DNA of 64,000 nucleotides from Euleptes europaea. Taxonomy: Eukaryota > Chordata > Lepidosauria > Squamata > Sphaerodactylidae. How positions within the stretch are numbered: position 1 is the first letter of the stretch; each line of letters starts with the position of its first letter. Shown here in pieces: positions 1 through 10,830 of this stretch. Below the pieces are notes generated by a model. The model ran no database searches. It was given only the letters and a program-made list of their open reading frames with translations, and was not told the origin of the DNA. The position numbers were made by a program, and so were the translations under genes. Location: the NCBI RefSeq assembly GCF_029931775.1, contig NC_079321.1:9454501-9518500 (forward strand), in the 5' to 3' direction.

Positions 1-96
1 TGTCCTCTGTTTGGATTTGAGATGGATATAAACATAGAATCGGATCTTCTTATAGCAGCTGTTCTGTTAATGTATATGCGCATTGCCCGGCGAAGG

Positions 97-700
97 TCAA
101 GGGTATGCCACTCTTGCTCTTTTTGGCATGTGGGTTTGGGACAAAAGGAGGGAAGTTTCAATTCCTGCATTCTGTGGAATTTGTACCTTTGGTACAAATG
201 TTGGATCTGGCCTCAAGCCTACTTTATGAAAGATACATAATCCTTTATGTTTGGAAAGTGCCTGTAGCTCTGTTACCCTGCGGGCCAATGTAATTGACGT
301 TAGGAATGAAACCTTCATTTGAAGAAGCTTTAGTGGAACTACCTTTAGAGGCTCAAAGGGTGTTTTAGTTAAGGCCTTCAAGATTAAATTGAGTTTCCAC
401 GTTGGGAAACTATGAATTGTAGGAGGCTTTAGCTGTGATATTCCTTTTAGAAGGCCAGAATGTCACAATGTCTGGGAGCAGGGAAGCCCTCAATTGATGG
501 TGGCAGTAGCTGTGATTTGGTGTAGTAGAGTAGAAGCTGTGAGGTTCATTCGTATGCCTTCCTGTAGGATTTCCAGGAACTTTTTGATGCCTGAGTTTAA
601 GGGGTCAACTATCTTTCTGTGACACCACCTGACAAAGGCTTTCCAGGAGGTGTTGTATATATGCCTTGTGGCTGGTCTTCACGCTTCTGTAATGATATCG
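97..700 (-). pseudogene. DIRS tyrosine-recombinase region (fossil)
   Basis: The minus-strand translation near 97-381 contains a stretch reading SFLTSITLARRVTELQALS, matching the recombinase box of vertebrate DIRS elements, where an Arg-Arg/Lys-Arg-Val-x-Glu-Leu motif precedes the helix carrying catalytic residues. It sits downstream of the RT region in element order, as expected for DIRS. Degraded; family known from context. Confidence 0.6.
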
Positions 701-725
701 ATGACTTCCCTAGTATAGCTATAAT

Positions 726-2596
726 TTAGAAGTCATCTCTTCTCAAGCTCCAACCGGTCAAATTAAACCACTGGGGGTCAGGATGGACAATCGGACCCTG
801 TTGGAGAGGGTTCCACACCGTAGGATTTCCCAAGGTTCCTGAATGGTCAGTTTTCTCAGAGTGGTGATCCAGGGTCTGCGAGGCCAAAAAGGAGCCACTA
901 GAAGAACACTGGCCTTCTCCTGTTGGTACTTTCTCACACCTTGGGTAAGATGGGTAGTGGTGGGAATGCACATAACATTTGCCGTGGCCAGGGGCTGAGG
1001 AGGGTGTTGACCTTTTCTGCTTTTGGATGATGGTATCTGGAGAAGAACCTCTGGAGCTTGTGGTTGTCCGCTGAGGCAAAGAGATCCACAGCTGGAATCC
1101 TGTGCCTCTTCATGATGGCCCGAGAGGTCTCTTGGCTGATGGACCACTCTCCCTCGTCCACTTTTTGGATGACTCAGCCAGTCCACCTGTAAGTTGAGCC
1201 TTCACTTGATGTGTTCTGCTCTCAGGGACTTGATATTGCTCTGTGCCCATATAAATATCATTTCTGTCTCTTGATGTAGGGAGGATGATCTGGTTCCCCC
1301 CTGTTTGTTCAGACGAGCTTCGGTAGCTATATTGTCCATTCTTATCAGAACTTAGTAATTGTGGACCGAGGATCTGAACCGTAGTAGTGCAATCCTGACT
1401 GCTCCGATCTCCAACTGGTTGATATGGAGTTTCTTCTCCTCTTGTGTCCATACACCCTGGGCTATTTGGTCTTCTAAGGTGGCTCCCCATCCTTCTAGGC
1501 TGGCATCCATGAAGATTTGGATTGGTTCATCATGGAAGTATTGTAGACCTTTCCGTAGGTTTGCGACTCGTGACCACCAAGACAGGCTGTGTCTCACCTT
1601 GTCAGAGATCAAAATGGACTTGTCCCTCTTTTGAATAATGTCCATCTGGTATGAACGTAGAAGCCATTGAAGAGGCCTGGAGTGAGATCTTGCCCATGGG
1701 ACAACTGCAATGCAGAATATCATGAGACCCATGAGTTTTGCCAGAGACATGATTCGCACTGACCTGGCCTTTGCAGAGGTTCTGGCTATCGTAACCAGCT
1801 TGTCTATTCTTTCTTGGGGTAGAGATAGACAGTTTGTTCTTGAATTTATGATGACCCCAAGATGTTGCATCACCTGTGATGGGTTCAATGAGCTCTTGTC
1901 TGTGTTCACCAGGTAGCCGTGTTCCTGTAACACTCGGATGACTTTTGAGGTGTGTTGGATCGATTCCTTCCTGGATTGTGCACAGATAAGGATGTCATCC
2001 AGGTACACCTGTACCTGGATGCCCTCTTGTCTTAGGATAGCTATAATGGTCACTAGGACCTTTGTGAATATATGTGGTGTGGAGGCCAATCTGAAGGGGA
2101 GGGCTATGAACTGAAAGTGTTTGTGGCCGTAAGTAAAACAAAGAAAATTTCTGTGCAGTGGGTTTACTGAAATATGAAGGTGTTCTTCCGTTAAATCCAC
2201 AGTGGTTATATAAGTACTGGGACAGAGCAACTCCCCTATGGAACGGAAGATTTCCATATGGAAGTGTTTTGCCACTATTTGTTTATGTATTTCAAATCTA
2301 GAATAGCCCTCCAATCCCCATTTCGTTTGGGGACTGTAAAGAAAATTGAATACACTCCTCGGAATAGTTTGTGAGGTGGCACCTTTTCTGTGGCCATTAT
2401 GTGGATGAGATGTTGGATGGCCTTTGATGTCACCAGGCACTGGCCTTTTTTGAAGAATGTGGGAGACGGGATAAAGAGATGTGGAGGAGGCCTTACACAT
2501 TCTATTAGGGATCCCGTGGATATGATCTGAGAAACCCACTCGTCCAGTTTTGATGTCATTCACTGGTGATGGAACTCTTGTAGCCTCCCCACACAC
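726..2596 (-). pseudogene. DIRS reverse transcriptase / RNase H region (fossil)
   Basis: Minus-strand translation shows RT signatures, including a YLDDILI catalytic box and a following LGVIINS segment, then an RNase H part (QIFMDASLEGWGATLE) and a C-terminal VDLFAS...WP...FPP region characteristic of DIRS/Ngaro polymerases. The region is broken and spread over more than one frame. Confidence 0.75.
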
Positions 2597-3205
2597 TTGC
2601 AGTGACTTGGAGTCACTGAGTACTGGACCTGGGGAACTTGTCTCCCTTTACTGATCTAAATTGTTTATTCTGTCTTTGAAACCTTCCTCCTCTACTAAAG
2701 GAGTTTCTGTTAGTGGCCCAGGATCCCCTCCTCTGGTCAGATCTGTATCTCGGGAGGGCTCTGTAGGAGTGAACAGGATACATAGTGCCCCTGCTATCCT
2801 TCTGCACCTGTCTGGGAAGGGCATGTTTTTCGTCTCTAGTCTCTACTAAGATCCTATCCAGCCTATCCCCAAACAGTCGTCCTTACTGGATAGGGTAGGC
2901 CATGAGAATTACCTTAGACTTAAAGTCCACCTGCCATGATCTCAATCATAAGGACCTCCTAATGGCAGTGACTGAGACCACCGACCTTGCGGAGAAGGAC
3001 ATAGTATCTAGTGAGGCGTCAACCATAAAGGTGACAGCCTTTAAAACTCTGTCAAGCCCCTCTGATATTCCAAAAACCTCCACCCCAAAAACCTCCCGCC
3101 GATGGCAAAGAGGCATTTGGCAACCCTACATGCAATTACCAGAAGCCATGCATGGTAGAAATGCTCAAAAGGCCTGCCATTCCCTTTCTAAGGCTGAGTT
3201 AATGA

Positions 3206-3649
3206 TCATGGCCACCTCTTCATGTGTAACCTGACGCCTGCCCGCTGCTTCCGCCAAGTGGGGAGACAGACAACCTCACCCGAAATGGAAAGTCTCTCCA
3301 CTGAGGAGGGGGTCGTGACTGGTGGGGCTTTAGGGTCATTCTTACCGGTCCCCGCAGTCAGCATGCTCTTCTCAGATGTCTTTCCCAGTCTCTTAATTGT
3401 AGCGGGCGTTTTACCACCGCACTTTCTCTTTTGGGCACCTAACTGCAGCAGCACAGTTTTTTTCGCCTTTTGATCCTTGGTCGGTGCCGAATCCAGCTCT
3501 TCCTCCCTTTTAGCCTCTCCTGTAAGGCTTTCATCTACTATGCGGCAGTAAGGATTTTCATCATCATTTTGGCTGGATTGGACCAGCCTGCCCTGATAGT
3601 CTTTCACCAATCGGAAGTCATCTTCCTTTCTCCTAGTTGTGGTGGCCAT
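3206..3649 (-). pseudogene. DIRS gag-like region (fossil)
   Basis: A 147-codon minus-strand frame starting MATTTRRKEDDF precedes the polymerase region in element order. It is charged, Lys/Glu-rich and without zinc knuckles, as DIRS gag N-termini usually are. Assignment rests mainly on position. Confidence 0.45.
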
Positions 3650-4329
3650 TTTTTTGCCTCACTAAAGGGGAGGACAGAGCTCCGAGAAAGTAAGCTAGTT
3701 AAAGATAAATGTAGGCTTAAGATAGATAGGAATAGTGTAGAGGTAAGTTATAGATAAGAAATGCAGGACAGAATAAAGAAATTAGATTTAAGTTTAAGGT
3801 TTCCTAAAGGCCTAAGAGCATGGAGCTCTGCAGTGACGCTGCCCTCCCCTCAAAGGCAGGATGGAAACTGGATACTAGCAGGCTGTTTCCTGACAGAGGA
3901 AAGGAAATGAAGTTTAGTCCTGCCTCCGTGGAGAGCAATGGAAAACACCCACAGATTTCAAGACGCCCTTGCCTCAGAGAAGAATGTCATTGCAGGTCAG
4001 AGAGCTAAATGATACTAAAAGCAAGAGTTAAACTAATATAACTGTCAAATAGATTTATATTTGAGAAAAGATCTAATGGGATGATGGAACAAGGCTCCTC
4101 AATCAGTAAAGAACTCCCAAAGAACTGAAAATTTAAAGGCGTACCCCTAGCTTGTGTTCTGAACTGTACCTCATTAGGCTGCCGGTGGGGATTGCATATT
4201 GAATGCCCACTTACCATAAAAAGCTCCATTGTGATACCAACTATGCTTTTCCTTCATTCCTTTCTAATGGGGCTAGTTTTCCACAAAGGGAGAGTCTTTT
4301 ATGTAACAGATGCAATTTTTTTTTGGCCG

Positions 4330-4536
4330 CCAAATCACAGCTGATTTATGGGGACTCCATAGGGTTTTCAAGGCAAGAAACATTCAGAGGTGGTTTGCCA
4401 TTGCCTGCCTCTGCGTCACGCCCCGGTATGCCCTGGAGGTCTCCTATCCAAATGCTTGCCAGGGTCAACCCTGCTTAACTTCTGAGATCTTCCGAGTGTG
4501 GGTTAGTCTGGGCCAAGCAGCTCCACAATACTATTT
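4330..4536 (-). repeat. 5S rRNA-derived SINE, shared by CRISP A and CRISP B
   Basis: Reverse complement contains a degraded 5S-like segment (gaagttaagcagggt, then a gggagacc-like block) and the gcaaaccacctctg body of the 5S SINE. The same 5' remnant lies at the matching place before exon 7 of CRISP B (about 31348-31402), so it predates the A/B duplication. Confidence 0.65.
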
Positions 4537-4606
4537 TTCAATGTTATCTGTCCTTTATGAGCTGTACTTGGATGATAACATGTTCTGCATTGCTCTGTGG
4601 TTTCAG

Positions 4607-4695
4607 AGGGAACATAGAACACCTAATAAAAACACCCTACAAAGAAGGCCCGTCTTGTGGAGACTGCCCTAAACACTGTGAGGATAAACTCTGCA
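4607..4695 (+). CDS. CRISP: CRISP A, exon 7 (hinge / start of the cysteine-rich domain)
   Basis: An 89-nt exon between a gtttcag acceptor and a gtaagt donor, entered in phase 2 and left in phase 1. It encodes [20 protein letters not shown] then [10 protein letters not shown], the four-cysteine hinge that links the CAP domain to the ICR/ShK-like domain in CRISPs. Length, phase and borders are identical to the B exon at 31488-31576. The upstream exons of this gene are not visible, so they lie left of the window or were displaced by the DIRS element. Intact as far as seen. Confidence 0.9.
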
Positions 4696-4849
4696 GTAAG
4701 TAATAATCAATTCCTTTTCTCTGCTCTCTGATAAGTCAGTGTAGAACCTCTTGCAAAATGAGTTCCCCACAAGGGGTCATTCACTTTATCTAGACTGCCA
4801 GCTGAATCTATGTCAGGATATTATGGTTTGAGGATAAAGTTGCCATTTG

Positions 4850-5045
4850 CCAGGTACTAGCTGGAGATCTCCTGCTGTTAAAATTGATCTTCAGCCAATA
4901 GAGATCGGTTCCCTTGGAGAAAATAGCCACTTTGGCAATTGGACTCTATGGCATTGAAGTCCCTCCCCTCCCCAAACCCTGCCCTGATCAGGCTCTGCCC
5001 CAAAAACCTCCTGCCGGTGGTAAAGAGGGACCTAGCAACCCTATT
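4850..5045 (+). repeat. TIR repeat family 1, forward copy in intron 7 of CRISP A
   Basis: Carries the family core (ggtactagctggagatctcc ... cctagcaaccct). The matching place in CRISP B (about 31690-31720) lacks it, so it entered A after the A/B duplication. Confidence 0.8.
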
Positions 5046-5506
5046 TTAGCAATTTATCCGAATTCCATCACACAAAGAAGGGCATACTCGTAGCCTCTAC
5101 AGAGAGAACCTCACATGGTTTAAACCTTACATAAGACCTCTTGGGAGGACCTTAAGACTGAGGAGGACTTTGGTTGGAGTCAGTATTGCCTCAAAGCCAG
5201 ACAGAGGCCATTTAGATCTCTAAAAATAACACCACTATAAGTCAAATAGTGAGACTTTGGAGTAAGGCAGTTTGAAAGGGAAACATATCCTGGATTAGGT
5301 GTGTACATAGTCTTTTCTGGGCAGGTGTACGTTCCCCCTGGAGGAGCAAATAATCATTTGGAGATGTTTTTGAATGCCTTTTTCTTGGAATGGTGGTGGT
5401 GGGTGGGGGGAGTTGCTAGGGATGCCTTTCTCTACTTCAGCTTGGCTGCCAGCTGCAGATGTTCCTAAAAGAAGTAGACTCCTGGAGGCTAGCCACGTAT
5501 CTTGAT

Positions 5507-5711
5507 AGGGTTGCCAGGTCCCTCTTAGCCACTGGCGGGAGGTTTTTGGGGCAGAGCCTGAGGAGGGCAGGGTTTGGGGAGGGGAGGGACTTCAATGCCA
5601 TAGTCCAATGGCCAAAGCAGCCATTTTTTCCAGGGGAACATCTGTATCGGCTGGAGATCAGTTGTAAGAGCAGGAGATCTCCAGCTAGTACCTGGAGGTT
5701 GGCAATCCTAC
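5507..5711 (-). repeat. TIR repeat family 1, near-complete reverse copy (reference copy)
   Basis: About 200 bp starting agggttgccagg and ending ggttggcaatcct. The best copies in the window have perfect 10-bp inverted ends AGGGTTGCCA / TGGCAACCCT and no coding potential, which is the structure of a non-autonomous DNA transposon (MITE). At least 25 full or partial copies occur here. Superfamily is not settled; some copies have imperfect 8-bp flanking repeats, which would suit hAT. Confidence 0.8.
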
Positions 5712-5773
5712 TTCTCGAAGAAGCTGATGGCATTTCTGTTCTTACAAATGAGCTGTTGAACCTAGTAGTAGTT

Positions 5774-5965
5774 AGAAGGAGGAGGAGGAGGAGGAGGAGG
5801 AGGAGGAGAGGAACAGTTGGTTTTATACCCCACTTTCCCCTACCGTAAGGAGTCTCAAAATGGTTTTCAATTGCCTTCCCACCCCCAACAGGCACCTTGT
5901 GTGGTAGGTGGGGCTGAGAGAGTTCTGAGAGAACAGTGACTGGCCCTACACCATGCTGGCTCTGA
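5774..5965 (-). repeat. tRNA-derived SINE A (partial) with GGA-rich tail
   Basis: Antisense 3' half of the SINE whose sense form ends ...ggcatataaaaaccaactc(ttc)n; the tail here has become (gga)n. CRISP B carries the corresponding piece at 32897-33050, with matching unique flank (gcatttctgtt), so this insertion predates the A/B duplication. Confidence 0.7.
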
Positions 5966-6289
5966 AAAATGTCCTTGAGTAGTTGACTGACCTTGAGGCT
6001 GGCAAATGTTGATAGCCATTTCCTTATCTTTATCAAGATTGTATGAAATTCATTCTATGGATGTTGGATTGTGAACCACTTTAATAAGACATAGGTGAGG
6101 CACGTACAGGAAGCTAGTGCAGTTGAACCAAAACTGGAATAATAATAGCTCTCTTAATTATTTCCATTAATACATGGGTCATGGCCTGAGTCAGCTCCAG
6201 CTTCTCAGTATTGCCAAGAAGAGCCTCACGTGGTCACCTGGACTAAAGAAACTGCCTTATACCGAATCAGACCCTAAGGTCCATCCAGC

Positions 6290-6562
6290 GTGGTATTGTG
6301 GTTAAGAGTGGTGGACTCTAATCTGGTGAACCTCCCCACTCCTCCACATGAAGCTTGCTGGGTGACCTTGGGCCTGTCACAGTTCTCTCAGAACTCTCTC
6401 AGCCTCACCTACCTCAAAAGGTGCCTGTTGTGGGGAGGGGAAGGTGATTGTAAGCTGGTTTGGTTCTTCCTTAAGTGGTAGAGAAAGTTGGCATATAAAA
6501 ACCAACTCTTCTTCTTCTTCTTCTTCTTCTTCTTCTTCTTCTTCTTCTTCTTCTTCTTCTTC
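6290..6562 (+). repeat. tRNA-derived SINE A with (TTC)n tail
   Basis: Sense copy: a tRNA-like head (gtattgtggttaagagtggtggac), body with cctccccactcctccacatgaagc, and the ending gttggcatataaaaaccaac followed by about 20 TTC units. This tail probably seeded the long pyrimidine tracts seen elsewhere in the window. The family resembles described squamate tRNA SINEs, but I do not assign a name. Confidence 0.8.
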
Positions 6563-6960
6563 ATCTGTCTACTCACACTGACAGCCATTCTGTAGGGTCT
6601 CAGTAGAGGTCTTTCACATCATCTACCACCCGATCCTTTTAACTGGACATGCCAGACCTTTGACTGGGACATTCTGTAAGCCAAGCAGGTGCTCTCCCAA
6701 TGACTCACAGCTCATCTGCTGAAGAAAAGCGCATTACAGAAATGAACGCAAGAGGTTCCTCGGAGTAAATAACAGAGGCATGGTCTCTGTCCTCCAGCAC
6801 AAGAAGCAAATATTGCTGATCAATAAGGATTAAAAAAAAAAACCTGGCTAAGGCTTTACTATCATGTTGTGATAATTGGAGGAAAGATTAACAATGCTTA
6901 AATACTTGGCTAGGGTTCTGACTTTCACATTTAACTTTGTTTTGCTTTGCTTTCTTTCAG

Positions 6961-7088
6961 CCAACCCCTGCATGTATTTAGATCAAAGTCTACACTGTGC
7001 TGAATTGAAAAAAATGTTGGGCTGTAAAAAAGCCAATAAGAATGGGCATTGCAATGCCACCTGCAAATGTAGCAACAAAATTAAATAA
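6961..7088 (+). CDS. CRISP: CRISP A, terminal coding exon 8 (ICR / cysteine-rich domain)
   Basis: Follows a ctttctttcag acceptor, is entered in phase 1 and runs to a TAA stop at 7086-7088. It encodes TNPCMYLDQSLHCAELKKML and then GCKKANKNGHCNATCKCSNK, with the six cysteines of the CRISP ion-channel-regulatory (ShK-like) domain and an Asn-Ala-Thr sequon. CRISP proteins are secreted; the domain is known in some members for blocking or modulating ion channels. The exon has the same length (128 nt) as in B, but the lysine-rich sequence differs at many residues, so A and B encode distinct proteins. No break is seen. Confidence 0.92.
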
Positions 7089-7162
7089 AGGGCGCATGAA
7101 CCTCACATCCCAAGACCAACACTTGGATCATTGTTCCTAATGGAAAAGGATGGAGATCGGGT

Positions 7163-7168
7163 ATTAAA
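7163..7168 (+). promoter_or_regulatory. Possible poly(A) signal ATTAAA of CRISP A
   Basis: ATTAAA lies 75 nt after the stop and is conserved at the matching place in B (33759-33764). An AATAAA also overlaps the stop codon at 7084-7089 but is probably too early. Inference from sequence only. Confidence 0.4.
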
Positions 7169-7780
7169 GGGAATTTCCATTGTTGCTCTAAAGGGGTCAA
7201 CGTGTCACTTTTAATTTATCGGGGTCAAAGAAGCTCATTTCTAAAAGCTGTTTGGAAAGAGCATAAGGTGGTACGAGAGGATAGAATGCCCCTCGGTTTC
7301 TTTAAACCTCAGTTTGATGCACAATCCTTGATTGCTCTGTCAGATATACAAAACAGACCACAGTTTGGGCATAAACCTTGATTGGTCAGCTGCTTGACAC
7401 CTTTCCTGACTCCTCACAGAACTCCTGAAGACCATCCCAAGGGCTCTGGCCATGGCAAGCTATTGGCCAAGCGTAGCAAAAGGCAGGGATGCAAAACCTA
7501 AGACTCCTGAGAGGTCCTCAGGCTGCACTCAGCAGGGCCAATGGTCAGCAACACTGCAGCATCAGCTGCAAATATCCGGGATATAATCGCTGCTGCTGGT
7601 GTACAGGGTGTTCTGTCTTACCAGCAAATTACTTGGAATTGACCTGGGATCTTGGCAGGGGGGATGTAGGAAGGGGGGAAGCTGGAAAGGAGGCTCTGTG
7701 GCTAAATCTTGAAGATGTTCTTCACCCATGCATGTGGGAAATACAATTGGCCGTCCCATCTCATCCCACCTTCTGTCCCT

Positions 7781-8346
7781 CTTCTGTCCCTCAACCACTC
7801 TGCACCAACATGTATTTGTTGGAGTCAGCAACTCAGCATGCCTGAACACTGGGGCGCTACATCACTCTAAGTGTGTATAAGTGCCATCTCCTTGAATGGG
7901 ATGTCCCTCTCTTTGTATGACAGATGGGGGAAATGTGCAAAGCACCAGAGGTTACAAGGTGTTTATCTAATCACTTGTAGCTACTCCAAATTTGTACAAA
8001 ATAGTAGTAACATCAAAGGTTCAATTAAACTGCGAACATGTATTACAGCATACAAATAATGAGCAAACACAAAAAGCAAAATTGTTGATAATATAACATA
8101 AAACAGTGACAGGTTTGCCGGCTAGTATCCCGTTTCAATATCCTTCTTCGGACTATAACCTTGAAATTCAACAACAAGCAGAAGTATAACTAGTACACAT
8201 ATCTTCTGTTTGCTCAAACACTCTGCACCAATATGCATTTGTTGGAGTGAGCAACTCAGCATGCCTGAACACTGGGGGTGGGGGTGCTACATCACTCTAA
8301 AGTGTGTAGAAGTGTTATCTCCTTGAATGGGATGTCCCTCTCTTTG
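7781..8346. repeat. Direct duplication of about 135-145 bp flanking an insert, 3' of CRISP A
   Basis: Segments 7781-7915 and 8203-8346 are diverged copies of one sequence (both hold ctgcaccaa, gagcaactcagcatgcctga and cttgaatgggatgtccctct). CRISP B has one copy, near 34500-34640. The insert between them (7916-8202) reads on the minus strand like a PLE pseudo-LTR, with tccgaagaagg ... gaaacggg. Confidence 0.6.
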
Positions 8347-9330
8347 TCAGAACCTGGGAACTGCCCTCTGACCCCTCCTCTCTCTCTAGTCATTTATGCC
8401 TGGGAGTTTTACTTGAGGTTCATTGCTCACTGGATGCAAACTTTCCTGTTGGGAACCTATGCAGCAGCAGTCTCCAAGCTCAAATCAAGTCCCGCCCCTT
8501 TAAATGCTGCTTTGTAATTGGCTTTCTTGTAGTGCTTATTGTGAGAGAAAATCCCCCCAACCCATTTGCCACATAACAAATCATTTTAACAACAACAACA
8601 AAAGGGAGCACTCTGAAAGGAGGGGACGGGGGAGAAATCAAAGCCTCGGCTTTAAAAAAATGTCCTTCTGCTCACAAAGAGCTCCCAGGAAGCAGGAGGT
8701 ATTTCAATCCCCGCCTCTGGACATGCTGCTTTGTAATTGGCTGTGTGAGTAACCAAGCTTGCATGTCCTGGACTTTGCCTTATGCATGGGGATTTCACCA
8801 GGGCTTTGCTCAGGGAAGATGGAAGTGTAGGGTTAACAGAGGAATGGGAAGACCCAGACATTGTGAGGGCTGGCAGCGAGGTCATCACTAATGGATGGAA
8901 AACTCTTGCATAACTCCAAGGGACAACCAATTCAGACAGGGGGCAAACGTGAGTGAAAGTACCCATGCATAAACGACCTCTGGGTTCTTTGTTCTTTCCA
9001 TTCTCCACATGGTTTTTCATGGAGTCACATGTTACCTACAGGTCTCTCCTGTAGAAACAAAGCCTGATACTTCCATACAAATGATGCCAGATCAGTAGGC
9101 TTGCCAATTGCCTGCCAATGGACCGGGCTGCCTGCCACCCCTCCGCTGGTTGGTGGGCAGAAGAGGACCAGCTGGTGGAGAGCGATCATCATTTCCGTGT
9201 AAACCCGGAAGTGACACAGACACTCTAGTACTCCCCCCCCCTCAAAACTCTATGGGTTCCAGACGAGAGCACTAAAGCATCCCTGTCACTTCCGGGTTTA
9301 CCCACAGGGCTGCCATCTGCCAGGTACCAG
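8347..9330. other. 3' flank of CRISP A
   Basis: No coding exon seen. The part from about 8970 to 9240 matches the B flank at about 34685-34990 (shared ctttccattctccacatgg), whereas about 8385-8970 has no counterpart in B. From about 9090 the sequence is a second TIR-like repeat family (gggctgcctgcca, cttccgggtttac). Confidence 0.6.
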
Positions 9331-9665
9331 CTGAAATCCCAAAATAACACCCTATGCTGTAATGAGGATAACTCAAGACAAGAAACAGCATGTAGCTCAA
9401 ATTAATCACTATATTACCACCCTACAATAGATCTAAACCGATACAAAAATCCCAAGTACACAATACAAACAAAACACAACCCAACAAGCTTGTAATACCA
9501 ACAATGCTACAGTAATACCCTTCCCAGATGGATCATGTCAGAAGGTTTATAGAGGTTATAAACGATATGTAGCCGTTTCAAACCAGCTAAATCTTCAGTG
9601 ACACGCAGAGAAAACATTTCAGCTGTCCCCATGCCGTGTAAAAAGCTCCGGCTAATGAATCCAGA
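9330..9665. mobile_element. PLE-like pseudo-LTR/hairpin element, related to 11025-11330
   Basis: Shares ccctatgctgtaatgag and aactcaagac-aa-aaacagc with the element at 11025-11330, and also a later block (cttccc-agatg, cttcagtgaca, gccgtgt). No protein frame. It abuts TIR-repeat sequence (gccaggtaccagctg) on its left. Confidence 0.5.
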
Positions 9666-9699
9666 GGGTGGGCAGAGCTTAGCACCAAGTTCTAAGTGG

Positions 9700-10470
9700 G
9701 GGGGGGGGTGCTCAGTTCTGGCATTCCCTCCCCTTTAGCCCCTTAACAGGGCTTTTAAAAAAACACTCAGGTGTGAGCCAGAGCTCAGCTTTTGGGGTGA
9801 AGGGGGTTTGCTGGTGTTGGGTCTTAGATAGCGAGATTCGTTACATGTCAGACAGTCAAAGGGTTAATTAGCCAAATGGTCAGGAAGAGCAGATCTCCAA
9901 TGCTTCCATGTCATATGGTCACGTAGGCAAAGTAATCTGCATTTTACTGCTTTGGTATATCCTTTGTTTGAAAGAGAAACTGTATCTCAGTTACTTGCAA
10001 GTTACCAACCTGCAAGCATGGAAGAGTACATTCTCCCTGTGAGAATGGCTACTCTTGAGTAAGCGTAGTAACTGCTAAAGGAGTTTAGCAAGTCTAGGGA
10101 ACTTAGATATGTAGAATGCTTATTGTTTAATCCATGTACCCTACCCTTGAGATTAGTTAGTAAAGAATTGATTTGATTAAGAAAATGACTCTGTGGTATT
10201 TTTGTGTGTGACTAACCTTTATTTTCAATAAGCCAAAAACCAAGATCCATCACCCTGAATGGTAGCAGATTAATTGAGTGAGTTTCAGATCCTAACAGCT
10301 GGGCTGTGGGGGGCAGCAAGATTGTTGTCAGCTTGGAGGAGAGCAGGAAGAGTGTGGGAAGGAAAGGGGCCGACAGTGAGCAGTGCAGGGAACGGGGCAT
10401 GTGAATGCCATCCTCGCAAGCCTCAGTCCCACTTCCTGCTGCTTGTACAGCGGCTGGGGGCTGCTTGAGA
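9700..10470. other. Intergenic, no gene recognised
   Basis: AT-rich single-copy-looking sequence with short frames only and no exon-like segment with splice borders. Confidence 0.5.
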
Positions 10471-10780
10471 GCCAGCGTGGTGTAGTGGTTAAGAGCAGTG
10501 GTTTGGAGCGGTGGAGAACCGGATTTGATTTCCCGCTCCTCCACATGAGCGGCGGAGGCTAATCTGGGGAACTGGATTTGTTCCCCCACTCCTTCACACA
10601 AAGCCAGCTGGGTGACCTTGGGCTAGTCACAGCTCTCTTAGAGCTCTCTCAGCCTCACCTACCTCACAGGGTGTCTGTTGTGGGGAGGGGAAGGGGAGGT
10701 AATTGTAAGCCGGTTTGAATCTGCTTTAAGTGGTAGAGAAAGTAGGCATATAAAAACCAACTCTTCTTCTTCTTCTTTGC
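10471..10780 (+). repeat. tRNA-derived SINE A
   Basis: Near-complete sense copy from gccagcgtggtgtagtggtt to the ccaac(tct)n tail. Confidence 0.8.
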
Positions 10781-10830
10781 CTGCCCCTATATGTCTAGGT
10801 GACCTTAGGAGTGACACTTCACCTCTAGGG

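Larger units (their letters stand above)
1..3990 (-). mobile_element. DIRS-like tyrosine-recombinase retroelement, fossil, cut by the window's left edge
   Basis: Read on the minus strand the parts are, in order, a short leader (about 3990-3660), a gag-like region, a reverse transcriptase/RNase H region, and a tyrosine-recombinase region that runs towards base 1. That order and the recombinase, in place of an integrase, fit the DIRS group. The element is broken in several places and carries a fragment of the TIR repeat of this window near 3065-3145. Its 5' end lies close to where the homology between CRISP A and CRISP B intron sequence starts (about 3990 and 30770). No terminal repeats could be defined. 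Class is fairly sure; exact ends are not. Confidence 0.75.

Noticed and set aside
5437-6036. 199-codon minus-strand open frame
   Set aside because: It runs through TIR repeat family 1 and the (gga)n tail of SINE A; the Leu run is the repeat, and there are no splice or promoter signs.
6499-6562. Polypyrimidine tract as an exon acceptor signal
   Set aside because: It is the SINE tail; no exon follows with a frame compatible with CRISP A.
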